From contig CAZSAT010000060.1 of assembly GCA_964604675.1 (NCBI GenBank), positions 1 to 43,002 of the forward strand: a stretch of DNA of 43,002 nucleotides, written 5' to 3'. How positions within the stretch are numbered: position 1 is the first letter of the stretch; each line of letters begins with the position of its first letter. The notes beneath the pieces were generated by a model, which was not told the DNA's origin, ran no database searches, and was given only the letters and a program-made list of their open reading frames with translations. Below are positions 8,492 through 16,216 of the stretch, one piece after another. The position numbers and the translations under genes were made by a program. The stretch is from CAZSAT01 sp964604675. Lineage in GTDB: Bacteria > Myxococcota_A > UBA796 > CAJQPC01.

Positions 8492-11052
8492 CCGACCCGC
8501 AACAGGCGCCGGTAGGCCTCGACGTAGGTGCGCCAGCCGCCCTCGTCGAGCTCGAGCCCTCCGCCGCTGCGCAGCTGCACGAGCCGCTCTTCCTCGAAGG
8601 CGCGGACGGCGTTCTTCAAGCTGGCCAGGGAGAGTGCTTCGGGTCGGTGGATGTCCTCCACGCTCAGGAGCTTCTGGGCCACTCGGCGCAGCTCCTCGGA
8701 CAGTTCCTTGCGGTCCAGGTCGCGGCGCGCGACCAGGTGGAGGCCCCGGAGCACGGCAAAGTAGCTCTCGAGGATGTTCACGGTGAGCTCCGCCAGCTCA
8801 CCGACGCGGGCGCGATCGATCACGCGCCAGTGGTCGCCGTGGGCCTCCAGGGCGCCGTAGTCCACGAGCTGAGCGAGGCCACGGCTCAAGACGGCGTCCT
8901 CGTCGGCCTCCGGGTCGAGCACGAGCTCGTAGCGGAGCTGGAAGAGCTGGAAGCGCAGGCTGCCGAGCAGGTCGGCGGCCACCACGTCGTCGTCTCCGCG
9001 GGCGCGGATCTCTGCGGCGAGGAGGCTCGCTGGCACCAGCACGTGCAGCACGCCGTTCTTGTAGTACTCCAGCGTGATGCGGCGCTCGTCCACGGGCTCG
9101 AAGCTCACCCCTCCAGGCAGCTGGAGACGAGCGACCATGCCTTCGCGCAGGAACCGGGCGAGCGCCTCCTGGACGGCCCCCGGCCGCTTCAACGCTGCCG
9201 AGGGCTCGGCCCCACCCGCGTCGAGCAGGGCGCGCAGGCGCTCGACCCGCGCGCCCAGGAGCTCGGCGCTGACCGGGCCCGGCCGCTGCGCGAACAGGGC
9301 CAGGGAGACCACCGAGGTCGGCAGCACCACGACGCGCTCCTGGATGCGGTGGGTGAGCCGCTCGCCGAGCCGTTGGAGGGCCTCCTGCCGCTGGTCCCGA
9401 TCGAGCTCCGGCCACGTGGTGGGCAGCTCCCGACGGAGCTCGGAGAGCTTGATGGGCTCGCCGACCCTCACGTAGACGCGGCCATAGCGCTTCCGAAGCA
9501 CACCACCCGCCTTCACCACCTGGGCGAGGCTCTCCGGTTGCTTCTCGCCACCCGACAGCTCACGCGCGTACGGACCTTCTTCGGCGACCTGCTCGTAGCT
9601 GACGGCCACGGGCAACCAGCTGACCTCGTCGAGGGTCCGGCCCACCCGCGCCTCCCAGCCCGCATCCACCGTGAGGCCCAGGATGCCCAGCTTGGGCGGC
9701 AACATCTTGCCGGTGCGGGACCGGCCGCCCTCGATGAAGAACTCGACCGTGTAGCCCTCGCGGAAGAGGTGCGTCATGTAGGCCGAGAAGATGGTGGGGT
9801 GGACCCGTTCGCCGCGCCAGGTGCGCTTGATGAACACCGCCCCCACGCGGCGCAACACGGCGCCCAGGGGGAAGAAGCTCAGGTTCTCGCCGGCCACGAC
9901 GTGCGGGATGACGATGTCGTGCTCGTGGAGGAGCGACGACAAGAGCATGTAGTCGAGGTGGCTTCGGTGGCACGGCACCAGCACCGCGACGCCTTCGCGC
10001 TGGGCCTGGCGCACCCGCTCGAGGTCTTCCTCGCGCACGTCGATCCCGGTGTAGATCCGGTTCCAGAGGAAGCGCGTGATGTACCGGGCGAGGATGACCC
10101 AGGGGTAGCTGAACCGCGCGGCGATGAGGTCGTACTCCCGCAGCACGCGCTGCTGCACCGACTCGCGGCTCTTGTTCGTGGCGATGGCCTCCTCGTCGAC
10201 CAGCCGCGCGATGCGCTTTCCGCCGAGCACCAGGCGGCGTGGCCAGGCCGGGGACTTGAGGCGCGGTCCGCGCACGACCTGCTGCTCCCGGTAGCAGTAG
10301 CGCCGCACCAGGAGCCGCAAGCGCTTGGCGATGCGCGGCCGCGGTTCGTCGGCGAAGCGCTCGAGCGCGTCGACCAGATCGATCGGGTCGCCGATCTGGA
10401 CCAGCGCACTCCGGTGCCCCGTCAACAGCTGGATCAGCTTGCCGAGGCTGCCGGGGTCGTCCTCCGTGCCCATGATCGCCTGCAGGGTGGCGCTCCGGGC
10501 ACGCTCGGGGTTGCGGGCCCAGATGACGGCCACCGGACAGACACGGATGGGCACGCGCGCCCGATCCTGGGCGTCGAGCAGGGCAGCGATGGCGTCGGGC
10601 TCGGAGCGGTCGACGAACAGGTCGCGGATGTCGGTGCCGCGGCGCAGGAAGATCGCCGCCGTGCGACCGCGGGCGACGTGGTCCTCGAGCCAGCCCGAGG
10701 CGACCGGGTCGGGCAGTCGGCCGTGCGCGACGACGTGCTGCACGTAGCGCTTGATCCGACGCAGCATGTCGCCGAGCGGCATGAACGGCGTGGTGCGGAT
10801 CATGGTGCCGAGCGACGCCAGCGGCAGCCGCCGGCGGCGCAACACCTCGTTGAGGGCCAGGTAGTCGACCAGCGACTTGGTCCGCAGGGCGTAGACGACC
10901 GTGCCATCGCCATCGGCCGCGCGGACGCGCTCCGCTGAGGGCTCGGTCATCCGGAGGCGAGCGAAGAAGACCCAGAGCCCGGTCAGGAAGTACAGCGGAC
11001 CCCACCGGCGGACCATGCCCGAGCGGTGGAGCTCTGGCGGCGCGTGCTTCAT
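8488..11052 (-). CDS. plsB: Glycerol-3-phosphate acyltransferase PlsB
   Basis: 854 aa, close to the roughly 810 aa of E. coli PlsB. It acylates sn-glycerol-3-phosphate at position 1, the first step of phospholipid synthesis, at the inner membrane. The acyltransferase H-x4-D motif is H362/D367 in VPCHRSHLDYMLLS. It is followed by the FIKRTW block and the substrate motifs FFIEGGRSRTGK and LPVAVSYEQ, the standard order for PlsB. The start at 11052 (MKHAPPELHRSG) overlaps the thioesterase stop by 4 nt, while the open frame further upstream lies inside that gene. Both ends overlap neighbours, indicating translational coupling. Confidence 0.93.
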   Translation of the reverse strand: MKHAPPELHRSGMVRRWGPLYFLTGLWVFFARLRMTEPSAERVRAADGDGTVVYALRTKSLVDYLALNEVLRRRRLPLASLGTMIRTTPFMPLGDMLRRIKRYVQHVVAHGRLPDPVASGWLEDHVARGRTAAIFLRRGTDIRDLFVDRSEPDAIAALLDAQDRARVPIRVCPVAVIWARNPERARSATLQAIMGTEDDPGSLGKLIQLLTGHRSALVQIGDPIDLVDALERFADEPRPRIAKRLRLLVRRYCYREQQVVRGPRLKSPAWPRRLVLGGKRIARLVDEEAIATNKSRESVQQRVLREYDLIAARFSYPWVILARYITRFLWNRIYTGIDVREEDLERVRQAQREGVAVLVPCHRSHLDYMLLSSLLHEHDIVIPHVVAGENLSFFPLGAVLRRVGAVFIKRTWRGERVHPTIFSAYMTHLFREGYTVEFFIEGGRSRTGKMLPPKLGILGLTVDAGWEARVGRTLDEVSWLPVAVSYEQVAEEGPYARELSGGEKQPESLAQVVKAGGVLRKRYGRVYVRVGEPIKLSELRRELPTTWPELDRDQRQEALQRLGERLTHRIQERVVVLPTSVVSLALFAQRPGPVSAELLGARVERLRALLDAGGAEPSAALKRPGAVQEALARFLREGMVARLQLPGGVSFEPVDERRITLEYYKNGVLHVLVPASLLAAEIRARGDDDVVAADLLGSLRFQLFQLRYELVLDPEADEDAVLSRGLAQLVDYGALEAHGDHWRVIDRARVGELAELTVNILESYFAVLRGLHLVARRDLDRKELSEELRRVAQKLLSVEDIHRPEALSLASLKNAVRAFEEERLVQLRSGGGLELDEGGWRTYVEAYRRLLRVG

Positions 11053-11456
11053 CGGGCCTCGTCCGCCAGGCGGCGGTGCACGCGCTCGGGGAGCTGCACC
11101 AGCTTGCCAGCGCGATCCACGCACACCATCTCGACGTCGCCCTCGACCAGCGCACGCGCCCCGTCGGACCGCCACGCGGCCTGCTTACAGGTCACGCGCC
11201 AAGGGGTGGACGCCGCGAGCTCCGAGCGGATCTCCAGGACGTCGCCGTGCTTGGCGCCCTCCCGGAACTTCAAGCGGACCTCGTACACCACGAAGCCCAC
11301 GCCATCCTGCTCGAACATCTCGGCGAGCTCGTCCACGCCGAACACGTGTTCGCGGGCCCGCTCGAAGTACTTCAGGTAGTTGGCGTGGTACACGAGCCCC
11401 GAGTGGTCGGTGTCCTCGTAGTAGATGGTCACCGGGTGGACGTGGGTGCGGGCCAT
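11049..11456 (-). CDS. ybgC: YbgC-type acyl-CoA thioesterase
   Basis: 135 aa hotdog-fold protein. The hallmark YYEDTDHSGLVYHANYLKYF near residues 12-31 carries the catalytic Asp and matches the 4-hydroxybenzoyl-CoA thioesterase/YbgC family. In proteobacteria YbgC usually sits with tol-pal; here it is first in an operon with plsB, which fits a role in acyl-thioester or phospholipid metabolism. The start at 11456 gives the family N-terminus MARTHVHPVTIYYEDTD. Hydrolysis specificity cannot be read from sequence. Confidence 0.88.
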   Translation of the reverse strand: MARTHVHPVTIYYEDTDHSGLVYHANYLKYFERAREHVFGVDELAEMFEQDGVGFVVYEVRLKFREGAKHGDVLEIRSELAASTPWRVTCKQAAWRSDGARALVEGDVEMVCVDRAGKLVQLPERVHRRLADEAR

Positions 11457-11503
11457 GCGTCCAGCTAACACCGCGACCCCTGACAACGAGCCGGCCGGAG
11501 GGC

Positions 11504-11509
11504 TACACT
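11504..11509 (+). promoter_or_regulatory. Possible -10 element (TACACT)
   Basis: TACACT lies 13 nt before the ATG of the MopE-repeat lipoprotein, in the 66-bp divergent spacer. If used, the 5' leader would be about 6 nt. No good -35 was seen. Confidence 0.3.
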
Positions 11510-11522
11510 CGCGTTCGTCACC

Positions 11523-13640
11523 ATGATGGTCCTCCTCTTGTTGTCGTGCTCGAAGGAGCTCACGACCGACTCCGCGGTCCCCGACGTCGACCACGACGGC
11601 TGGGCGGACGAGGACGACTGTGCGCCCGAGGATCCGGCGGTCCATCCCGGCATGGACGAAGAGCCCTACAACGGGATCGACGACGACTGCGACGAGGACA
11701 CACCCGACGACGACCTGGACGGCGACGGCTTCGAGCTGGACGACGACTGCGACGACGAGGACGCTGGCATCCACCCCGACGCACCCGAAGTCTGTGACGG
11801 GGTCGACCAGGACTGCGATGGGGAGGCCGACGACCACACCGGGCTCTGGTACGGCGACTTCGACGGTGACGGCTACGGCGACGACACGCTGACCGCGTTC
11901 GAGTGCGAGACCGGCATGGTCACCAACGCCAGCGACTGCGACGACCTCGACGCCGCAGTCCACCCGGGGGCCACCGAGGTCTGCGACGACGCGGGCACCG
12001 ACGAAGACTGCGACGGGCTCGTGGACGACGACGATCCGAGCGTGTCCACAGAGTCCATGCCGAGCTGGTACCTCGACGTGGACGGCGACGGCTACGGCCA
12101 GGACGCCAGCGTTGCGGCGTGTGGGCCCACCGACGTCTACTCCTCCGACAACGACGACGACTGTGACGACCTGCTCGCGCACGTCAACCCCGGGGCCGAC
12201 GAGATCTGCGACGACGAGGACGTGGACGAGGACTGCGACGGTCTGGCCGACGACGACGACACCGACACCGTCTACGACGGCGAGGACGGCTGGTACACCG
12301 ACGCCGACAGCGACGGCTACGGCGACCCCTCGAGCGACCCCACCGTGTCGTGCGATGCCAGCTACAGCGGCACGGCGCAGAACGACGACGACTGCGACGA
12401 CACCCGCGCCGACGTGAACCCTGGGGCCGACGAGATCTGCGATGAGCTCGACGTCGACGAGGACTGCGACGGCCTGGTCGACGACCAGGACGACACGCCG
12501 AGCGGGGGCACCGAGCTCTACGCGGACGATGACGGCGACGGCTACGGCGACGCGGGCGACGCCCAGGTGCTCTGTGACGAGGGGTCGGGCTGGGTGGACG
12601 ACGGCACGGACTGCGACGACACCGACCCGTCCGTCAACCCCGGAGCGGTCGAGACCTGGTACGACGGCACCGACGCGGACTGCCTCGGCGACGACGACTA
12701 CGACGCCGACGCCGACGGCTACCAGCACGACGGTTCGGGGGGCGACGACTGCGACGACGACGACGCGACCGTTCATCCCACGGCCACCGACAGCTGGTAC
12801 GACGGCGTGGACAGCGACTGCGACGGCGCGTCCGACTACGACGCGGACGCCGACGGCTACGACCACGCCGGCTACGGCGGTGGCGACTGCGACGACCACG
12901 ACCTCGGCGTCTACCCGGGAGCGCCGGAGGTGGATGCGGGCGTGGACAACGACTGCGACGGCTTCGCAGAGGAGCGCCCGACCGCCGTCGCGGACTACGA
13001 TCGCGCCAGCTCGCTCGAGGAATGCGACACTCTGACGCTGGATGCCTCCGGCAGCTCCGACCCGGACGGAAGCGTGGTGGCCTGGGACTGGGAGGTGCTC
13101 ACCGTGCCGGCCGCGTCGGCGCGCACCACCGCGGACCTCGACAGTGCCGACGAGGAACAGCCCACCTTCGCACCCGACGCGACCGGCAACTACAGCTTCG
13201 GGCTCACCGTGACCGACGATGGTGGCGCGGCGAGCGCGCAGGACACGATGTCGGTCGCGATCCTGGCGCGCGCTCGGAACGCCGTGCCGGTGGCCGACGC
13301 GGGTCCGAACCAGGCGTCGGCGCTCGCCTCGTCGTGCACCGTCGACGGCTACGGCTACGACTGCGCGGACTGCTCGGACGCGAGCTTCACCCTCGCCGGC
13401 TCGGCGACGGACGACGACGACGCCGAGCTGAGCTACGCCTGGAGCGTGACGTCCGGGTCGAGCCACGCGTCGCTCACCGATCCGGGCGACGGCAGCGGCA
13501 CGGTGACGGTGGGTGGCGTGAGCGCCACCTACGGGAGCACGACCACCCAGGCGGTGGTGCTGCAGCTCACCGTCACCGACTGCATCGGCGACACCGACAC
13601 CGACACCGTCACGTTGACCGTGCAGTGCACAGGGTCCTGA
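11523..13640 (+). CDS. Large acidic MopE-repeat and PKD-domain lipoprotein
   Basis: 705 aa. The N-terminus MMVLLLLSC is an 8-residue uncharged signal before Cys9; an in-frame TGA at 11481-11483 with no start in between excludes a longer one. Residues about 20-480 hold eight repeats of the MopE-type putative metal-binding motif (D-C-D-D-x-D-x-x-V-x-P-G-A-x-E-x-C-D, then D-x-D-C-D-G), each linked by DxDGDGYG calcium-loop-like segments. Two PKD-like beta-sandwich domains follow, at about 485-580 (LDASGSSDPDGSVVAWDWEV) and 586-700 (VPVADAGPNQ). Asp content is extreme. Probably an outer-surface calcium- or copper-binding adhesin or scaffold. Its 3' end overlaps the convergent HTTM gene by 32 bp. 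Confidence 0.8.
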   Translation: MMVLLLLSCSKELTTDSAVPDVDHDGWADEDDCAPEDPAVHPGMDEEPYNGIDDDCDEDTPDDDLDGDGFELDDDCDDEDAGIHPDAPEVCDGVDQDCDGEADDHTGLWYGDFDGDGYGDDTLTAFECETGMVTNASDCDDLDAAVHPGATEVCDDAGTDEDCDGLVDDDDPSVSTESMPSWYLDVDGDGYGQDASVAACGPTDVYSSDNDDDCDDLLAHVNPGADEICDDEDVDEDCDGLADDDDTDTVYDGEDGWYTDADSDGYGDPSSDPTVSCDASYSGTAQNDDDCDDTRADVNPGADEICDELDVDEDCDGLVDDQDDTPSGGTELYADDDGDGYGDAGDAQVLCDEGSGWVDDGTDCDDTDPSVNPGAVETWYDGTDADCLGDDDYDADADGYQHDGSGGDDCDDDDATVHPTATDSWYDGVDSDCDGASDYDADADGYDHAGYGGGDCDDHDLGVYPGAPEVDAGVDNDCDGFAEERPTAVADYDRASSLEECDTLTLDASGSSDPDGSVVAWDWEVLTVPAASARTTADLDSADEEQPTFAPDATGNYSFGLTVTDDGGAASAQDTMSVAILARARNAVPVADAGPNQASALASSCTVDGYGYDCADCSDASFTLAGSATDDDDAELSYAWSVTSGSSHASLTDPGDGSGTVTVGGVSATYGSTTTQAVVLQLTVTDCIGDTDTDTVTLTVQCTGS

Positions 13641-14526
13641 CCCGGCTGGCTGCTGCCCGGAGCTCGTCGGGGTGGAAGAACGCCGGGTAGAGCGCCAGCA
13701 TGCCCCAGGGGAAGATGCCGAGGTTCATCGTCACGGCGATGCCGAGGTGCAGCGCCACCCCGGCGGCGACCCACACGTTTCGGAACGCCGTGCCCAGCGC
13801 CTTCTGCCGGTAGCGGTAGAGGAAGGCGAGGGGCAGGAGCCCAGCGCTCCACTCGAACACCACGGTCGACAGGGTGGTGAACTGGGTGATCCGGTAGGGC
13901 ACGTCGCCGCCCGGGAATCGGGCGACTGCAGGATCCTGCAGCACCAACCACAAAGCACTCCAGTCCCCCGCAGGCCACCACGCGAGCCCGACCTTCTGCA
14001 CCCCCGCGAGGAAGTAGATGACGACGAGCTGCACCACCATCAGCTGCCGGCCCCATGCGGGCGCCGACGCGTGACCGATCCAGCTGCCGGTGGCGCGTCG
14101 GGCATCGATGCCGAGCGCGTGCCCGCTCGGCGCGAGCGAGAGCAAGAGCAGCGCGTTTCTGAACGCCATGTCGATGCCGCGGTCGGCCAGGGGCAGCACG
14201 AGCGCGAGCTGCGCGTAGAGGAAGAGCGCCACCAGCCCGCTCGCGCGGGTGAAGAGGCCCGCGCCGAACGCGGCCAGGGCTGCGCAGAGAAGGGCCCACA
14301 GAGCGGTGGCCGACGACGGCTCCAGCACGCCGTAGAGCTCGTGCGCGTTGGGGCGGCCGTCGAGGTGCCCGAGTCCGAGGGGCGCCGGCGCGAAGACCGC
14401 CTCGACGAGCCCCAGGGGGCCGAGGGGGAGCAGATCCACGAGCAGCGCCGTGGCCACCAGGATCCGGACCAGGGCCAAGGAGATCGGGGACTCACGTCGA
14501 TCCCACAGCGCGACCCAGGCGTTCAT
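13609..14526 (-). CDS. HTTM-domain membrane protein (vitamin K-dependent gamma-carboxylase-like)
   Basis: 305 aa with several transmembrane helices. The segment VVIYFLAGVQKVGLAWWPAG (about 169-188) aligns by eye with the region around the active-site lysines of human gamma-glutamyl carboxylase. The second of the two lysines is kept (K178); the first is Gln. The C-terminal HLGIAVTMNLGIFPWGMLAL (260-279) is also typical of HTTM proteins. Bacterial HTTM proteins are mostly uncharacterised, so carboxylase activity is not claimed. The start at 14526 overlaps the stop of the preceding interrupted gene (ATGA). It is last in a four-gene minus-strand cluster. Confidence 0.8.
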   Translation of the reverse strand: MNAWVALWDRRESPISLALVRILVATALLVDLLPLGPLGLVEAVFAPAPLGLGHLDGRPNAHELYGVLEPSSATALWALLCAALAAFGAGLFTRASGLVALFLYAQLALVLPLADRGIDMAFRNALLLLSLAPSGHALGIDARRATGSWIGHASAPAWGRQLMVVQLVVIYFLAGVQKVGLAWWPAGDWSALWLVLQDPAVARFPGGDVPYRITQFTTLSTVVFEWSAGLLPLAFLYRYRQKALGTAFRNVWVAAGVALHLGIAVTMNLGIFPWGMLALYPAFFHPDELRAAASRVRTLCTARST

Positions 14527-14646
14527 GGCGCGGCCTCGCGGACGCGCTCGTGCAGGGTGCGGACGGGATCCGGCGCCACACCGGGTGCGGTGGCATGGCT
14601 CCGCTCGAAGCTCACGNNNNNNNNNNCGCAACAGCCGCGACCTCAC
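14523..14646 (-). CDS. Gene interrupted by the assembly gap (start and end visible, middle missing)
   Basis: A GTG at 14646 overlaps the stop of the upstream gene (GTGA) and opens a frame (VRSRLL) that runs into the N-gap. On the far side, a frame reading VSFERSHATAPGVAPDPVRT and continuing to VREAAP ends in a TGA that overlaps the HTTM start (ATGA). Both overlaps fit one operon gene whose middle lies in the gap. The frames do not join across 10 Ns, but the gap length is arbitrary. The gene may be much longer than shown, and more than one gene could be missing. Family unknown. Confidence 0.6.
14617..14626. other. Assembly gap (10 N)
   Basis: Ten consecutive N. This is a scaffold join of unknown true length, and it falls inside the HTTM operon. 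Confidence 0.99.
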
Positions 14647-15194
14647 TCACGCACATGCTCGTCGCCGCAGTCGGGTTCTTCGGCCTCTACCCAGGCGGCG
14701 ATGCGGTCGACCAGCGCCTCGTAGGCTCGTCCGGGCTTCTTGCGACGCGCCACGCCGTCCCACACACCGCGGATCCGTCGGTGGCGAAGCCGGGAGGACG
14801 CCCAGTCGTGTTCGGGGTCTCCGGCCCGGAAGAGGGTGCGCCAGCGATCGCCGACCTCGCACTCGACGACCAGCGCCTGTGGGCGGGTGTCCGGGTAGGC
14901 GAAGAGCCCCCAGCGCTGACCGGTTCCGGTGAGCCGCAACAGAGGGCTGAAGGGCGAGAGGAGCTTCTGACGCGCCTTGGTGAGGGGCTGGCCGACCGCC
15001 AGCACCTGGCCACCGAGCTCCTTCACCGAGGTCTCGACCCCGACTCCGTGGAGCACCTCGACCCAACGGCGCAGCTCGTCTCGACCGCTCTCCGAGAACA
15101 CCTCGTGCTTCTTCACCGAGGGGGGGATCGGTGCGGCGGCGATGCCGTACACGACCAGGGCGAGGGTGATCAGCAGCGCTCTCAGACGTGGCAT
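14643..15194 (-). CDS. Membrane-anchored protein of unknown function in the HTTM cluster
   Basis: 183 aa. One N-terminal hydrophobic segment (LRALLITLALVVYGIAAAPI) is followed by a soluble domain. The block GTGQRWGLFAYPDTRPQALV, then DRWRTLFRAGDPEHDWA, resembles the W-x-(M/L)-F-A-x-P segment often found next to HTTM domains. This is an impression, not a family match. The ATG overlaps the stop of the upstream gene (TGATG), and its own stop overlaps the next start (GTGA). A partner role for the HTTM protein is inferred from context only. Confidence 0.65.
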   Translation of the reverse strand: MPRLRALLITLALVVYGIAAAPIPPSVKKHEVFSESGRDELRRWVEVLHGVGVETSVKELGGQVLAVGQPLTKARQKLLSPFSPLLRLTGTGQRWGLFAYPDTRPQALVVECEVGDRWRTLFRAGDPEHDWASSRLRHRRIRGVWDGVARRKKPGRAYEALVDRIAAWVEAEEPDCGDEHVRE

Positions 15195-15655
15195 CAACCG
15201 TCCAGCGGGAGCTGCTCCAGCAGCACGTAGTCGGCGGCGAAGGTGTAGCCGGCGTCCCGGAAGGCGCGCTCCGCCTCGGGTGACATGCCGACCCGGGGTG
15301 GGCGGACGTCGCAGTCGAGCGTCAGGTCCTCGAAGCCCACCAGGTCGTCGGGCTCGACGCGCGAGAGCACCATGGCCGTGATCTGACGGCCCATGGTGTC
15401 GCCGCGATCGAACAGCGGGAAGATCCACCAGGTGGTGCTCGGTCGCCCGAAGCTGCCGGCGCGCTCCACGGTCACCACGACCGGGTAGTGCGCCGTGCCC
15501 TCCACGCGGGTCTCGACGAGGTCCACGTCCAGCGCCTCGAAGGGCACGGGCACCGGCTCGCCGTACCCGTCGAAGGGCGGAAGCCTTGCCATCCACAGGA
15601 AGAAGGTGGTCAGAGCCACCACGAGGGCGGCCACGAGCGCTCCGAGCTTCTTCAC
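15194..15655 (-). CDS. Membrane-anchored protein of unknown function
   Basis: 153 aa from a GTG at 15655 with AGGAGG at 15665-15670, 9 nt upstream. The alternative ATG at 15691 has no comparable ribosome site and would extend into the divergent promoter region. The N-terminus KKLGALVAALVVALTTFFLW is a signal anchor. The remainder (TTWWIFPLFDRGDTMGRQI; LTLDCDVRPPRVGMSPEAE) was not recognised. First gene of the HTTM cluster, 51 bp from the divergent lipoprotein at 15707. Confidence 0.65.
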   Translation of the reverse strand: MKKLGALVAALVVALTTFFLWMARLPPFDGYGEPVPVPFEALDVDLVETRVEGTAHYPVVVTVERAGSFGRPSTTWWIFPLFDRGDTMGRQITAMVLSRVEPDDLVGFEDLTLDCDVRPPRVGMSPEAERAFRDAGYTFAADYVLLEQLPLDG

Positions 15656-15681
15656 CGCTTCCGGCCTCCTCGTAGACCCGC

Positions 15682-15687
15682 TATCCT
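15682..15687 (+). promoter_or_regulatory. Possible -10 element (TATCCT)
   Basis: TATCCT sits 19 nt before the ATG at 15707 in a 51-bp divergent spacer. The opposite strand reads GGATAGCGGG, possibly serving the HTTM cluster. Confidence 0.3.
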
Positions 15688-15706
15688 CCACGGCACGGAG
15701 GCGACG

Positions 15707-16216
15707 ATGCTCTCGAGTGTGCTGTGGGTCCTGGCGTGTCTGCCCGGCGAGGATGTGGGCTGGGGTTCTGGCGGCAACGAGGCCGGCGAGGTCACCGAGG
15801 ACATCGGTGAGGACACCGCCGTGGAGCAGCAGGACACCGACGACGGCTGGCCCGATCCGGTCGACGCCAACGGTCCCAGCCTGATGAACGAGGAGTGCTT
15901 CGTCGAGGAGTACCCGGGCTACGGCTGGGTGCTGACCTGCCAGGGCGACGTCAAGGACAGCCAGGACGACGTGGTGGGCGGCAACCTCAAGCTCAACGTC
16001 TCAGGGGGCGCCTACGGCGACGGCTACAGCGGCCAGTTTGGCATCCTCGACGCCGACTCCAGCGCCGACGCCTGCGAGGCGTGCTTCTCCGACGACTTCT
16101 TCTACTTCTCGGTGCAGGACGCCGACGACGACGAGACCTTCGAGATCTGGTTCCAGCTCGTCGACAAGCAAGGCAACCGGGGCAACGAGGTGGAGGTCAC
16201 CCTCGTCGGGCAGTAG
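15707..16216 (+). CDS. Acidic short-signal lipoprotein of unknown function
   Basis: 169 aa. GGAGG at 15697-15701, 5 nt before the ATG, fixes the start. MLSSVLWVLAC has 10 uncharged residues before Cys11. An acidic linker (about 15-50) precedes a compact domain with four Cys (ECFVEEYPGYGWVLTCQGDV; DACEACFSDD) and a beta-rich C-terminus. The next gene begins at the base after its stop, so the two are likely co-transcribed. No family recognised. Confidence 0.7.
   Translation: MLSSVLWVLACLPGEDVGWGSGGNEAGEVTEDIGEDTAVEQQDTDDGWPDPVDANGPSLMNEECFVEEYPGYGWVLTCQGDVKDSQDDVVGGNLKLNVSGGAYGDGYSGQFGILDADSSADACEACFSDDFFYFSVQDADDDETFEIWFQLVDKQGNRGNEVEVTLVGQ

Noticed and set aside
8422..10938. 838-codon plus-strand open frame opposite plsB
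   Set aside because: Composition is that of an antisense shadow; PlsB motifs on the minus strand are unmistakable.
11457..13466. Minus-strand open frame of 805 codons fused to the thioesterase
   Set aside because: It is the Val/Arg-rich antisense shadow of the Asp-codon repeats; the thioesterase family start is at 11456.
14523..14646. Frameshift or fusion between the interrupted gene and the HTTM gene
   Set aside because: The N-gap length is arbitrary, so the apparent frame relation across it carries no information.
15656..15691. ATG at 15691 as the start of the first HTTM-cluster gene
   Set aside because: AGGAGG is positioned for the GTG at 15655, and the longer form would run into the divergent promoter.
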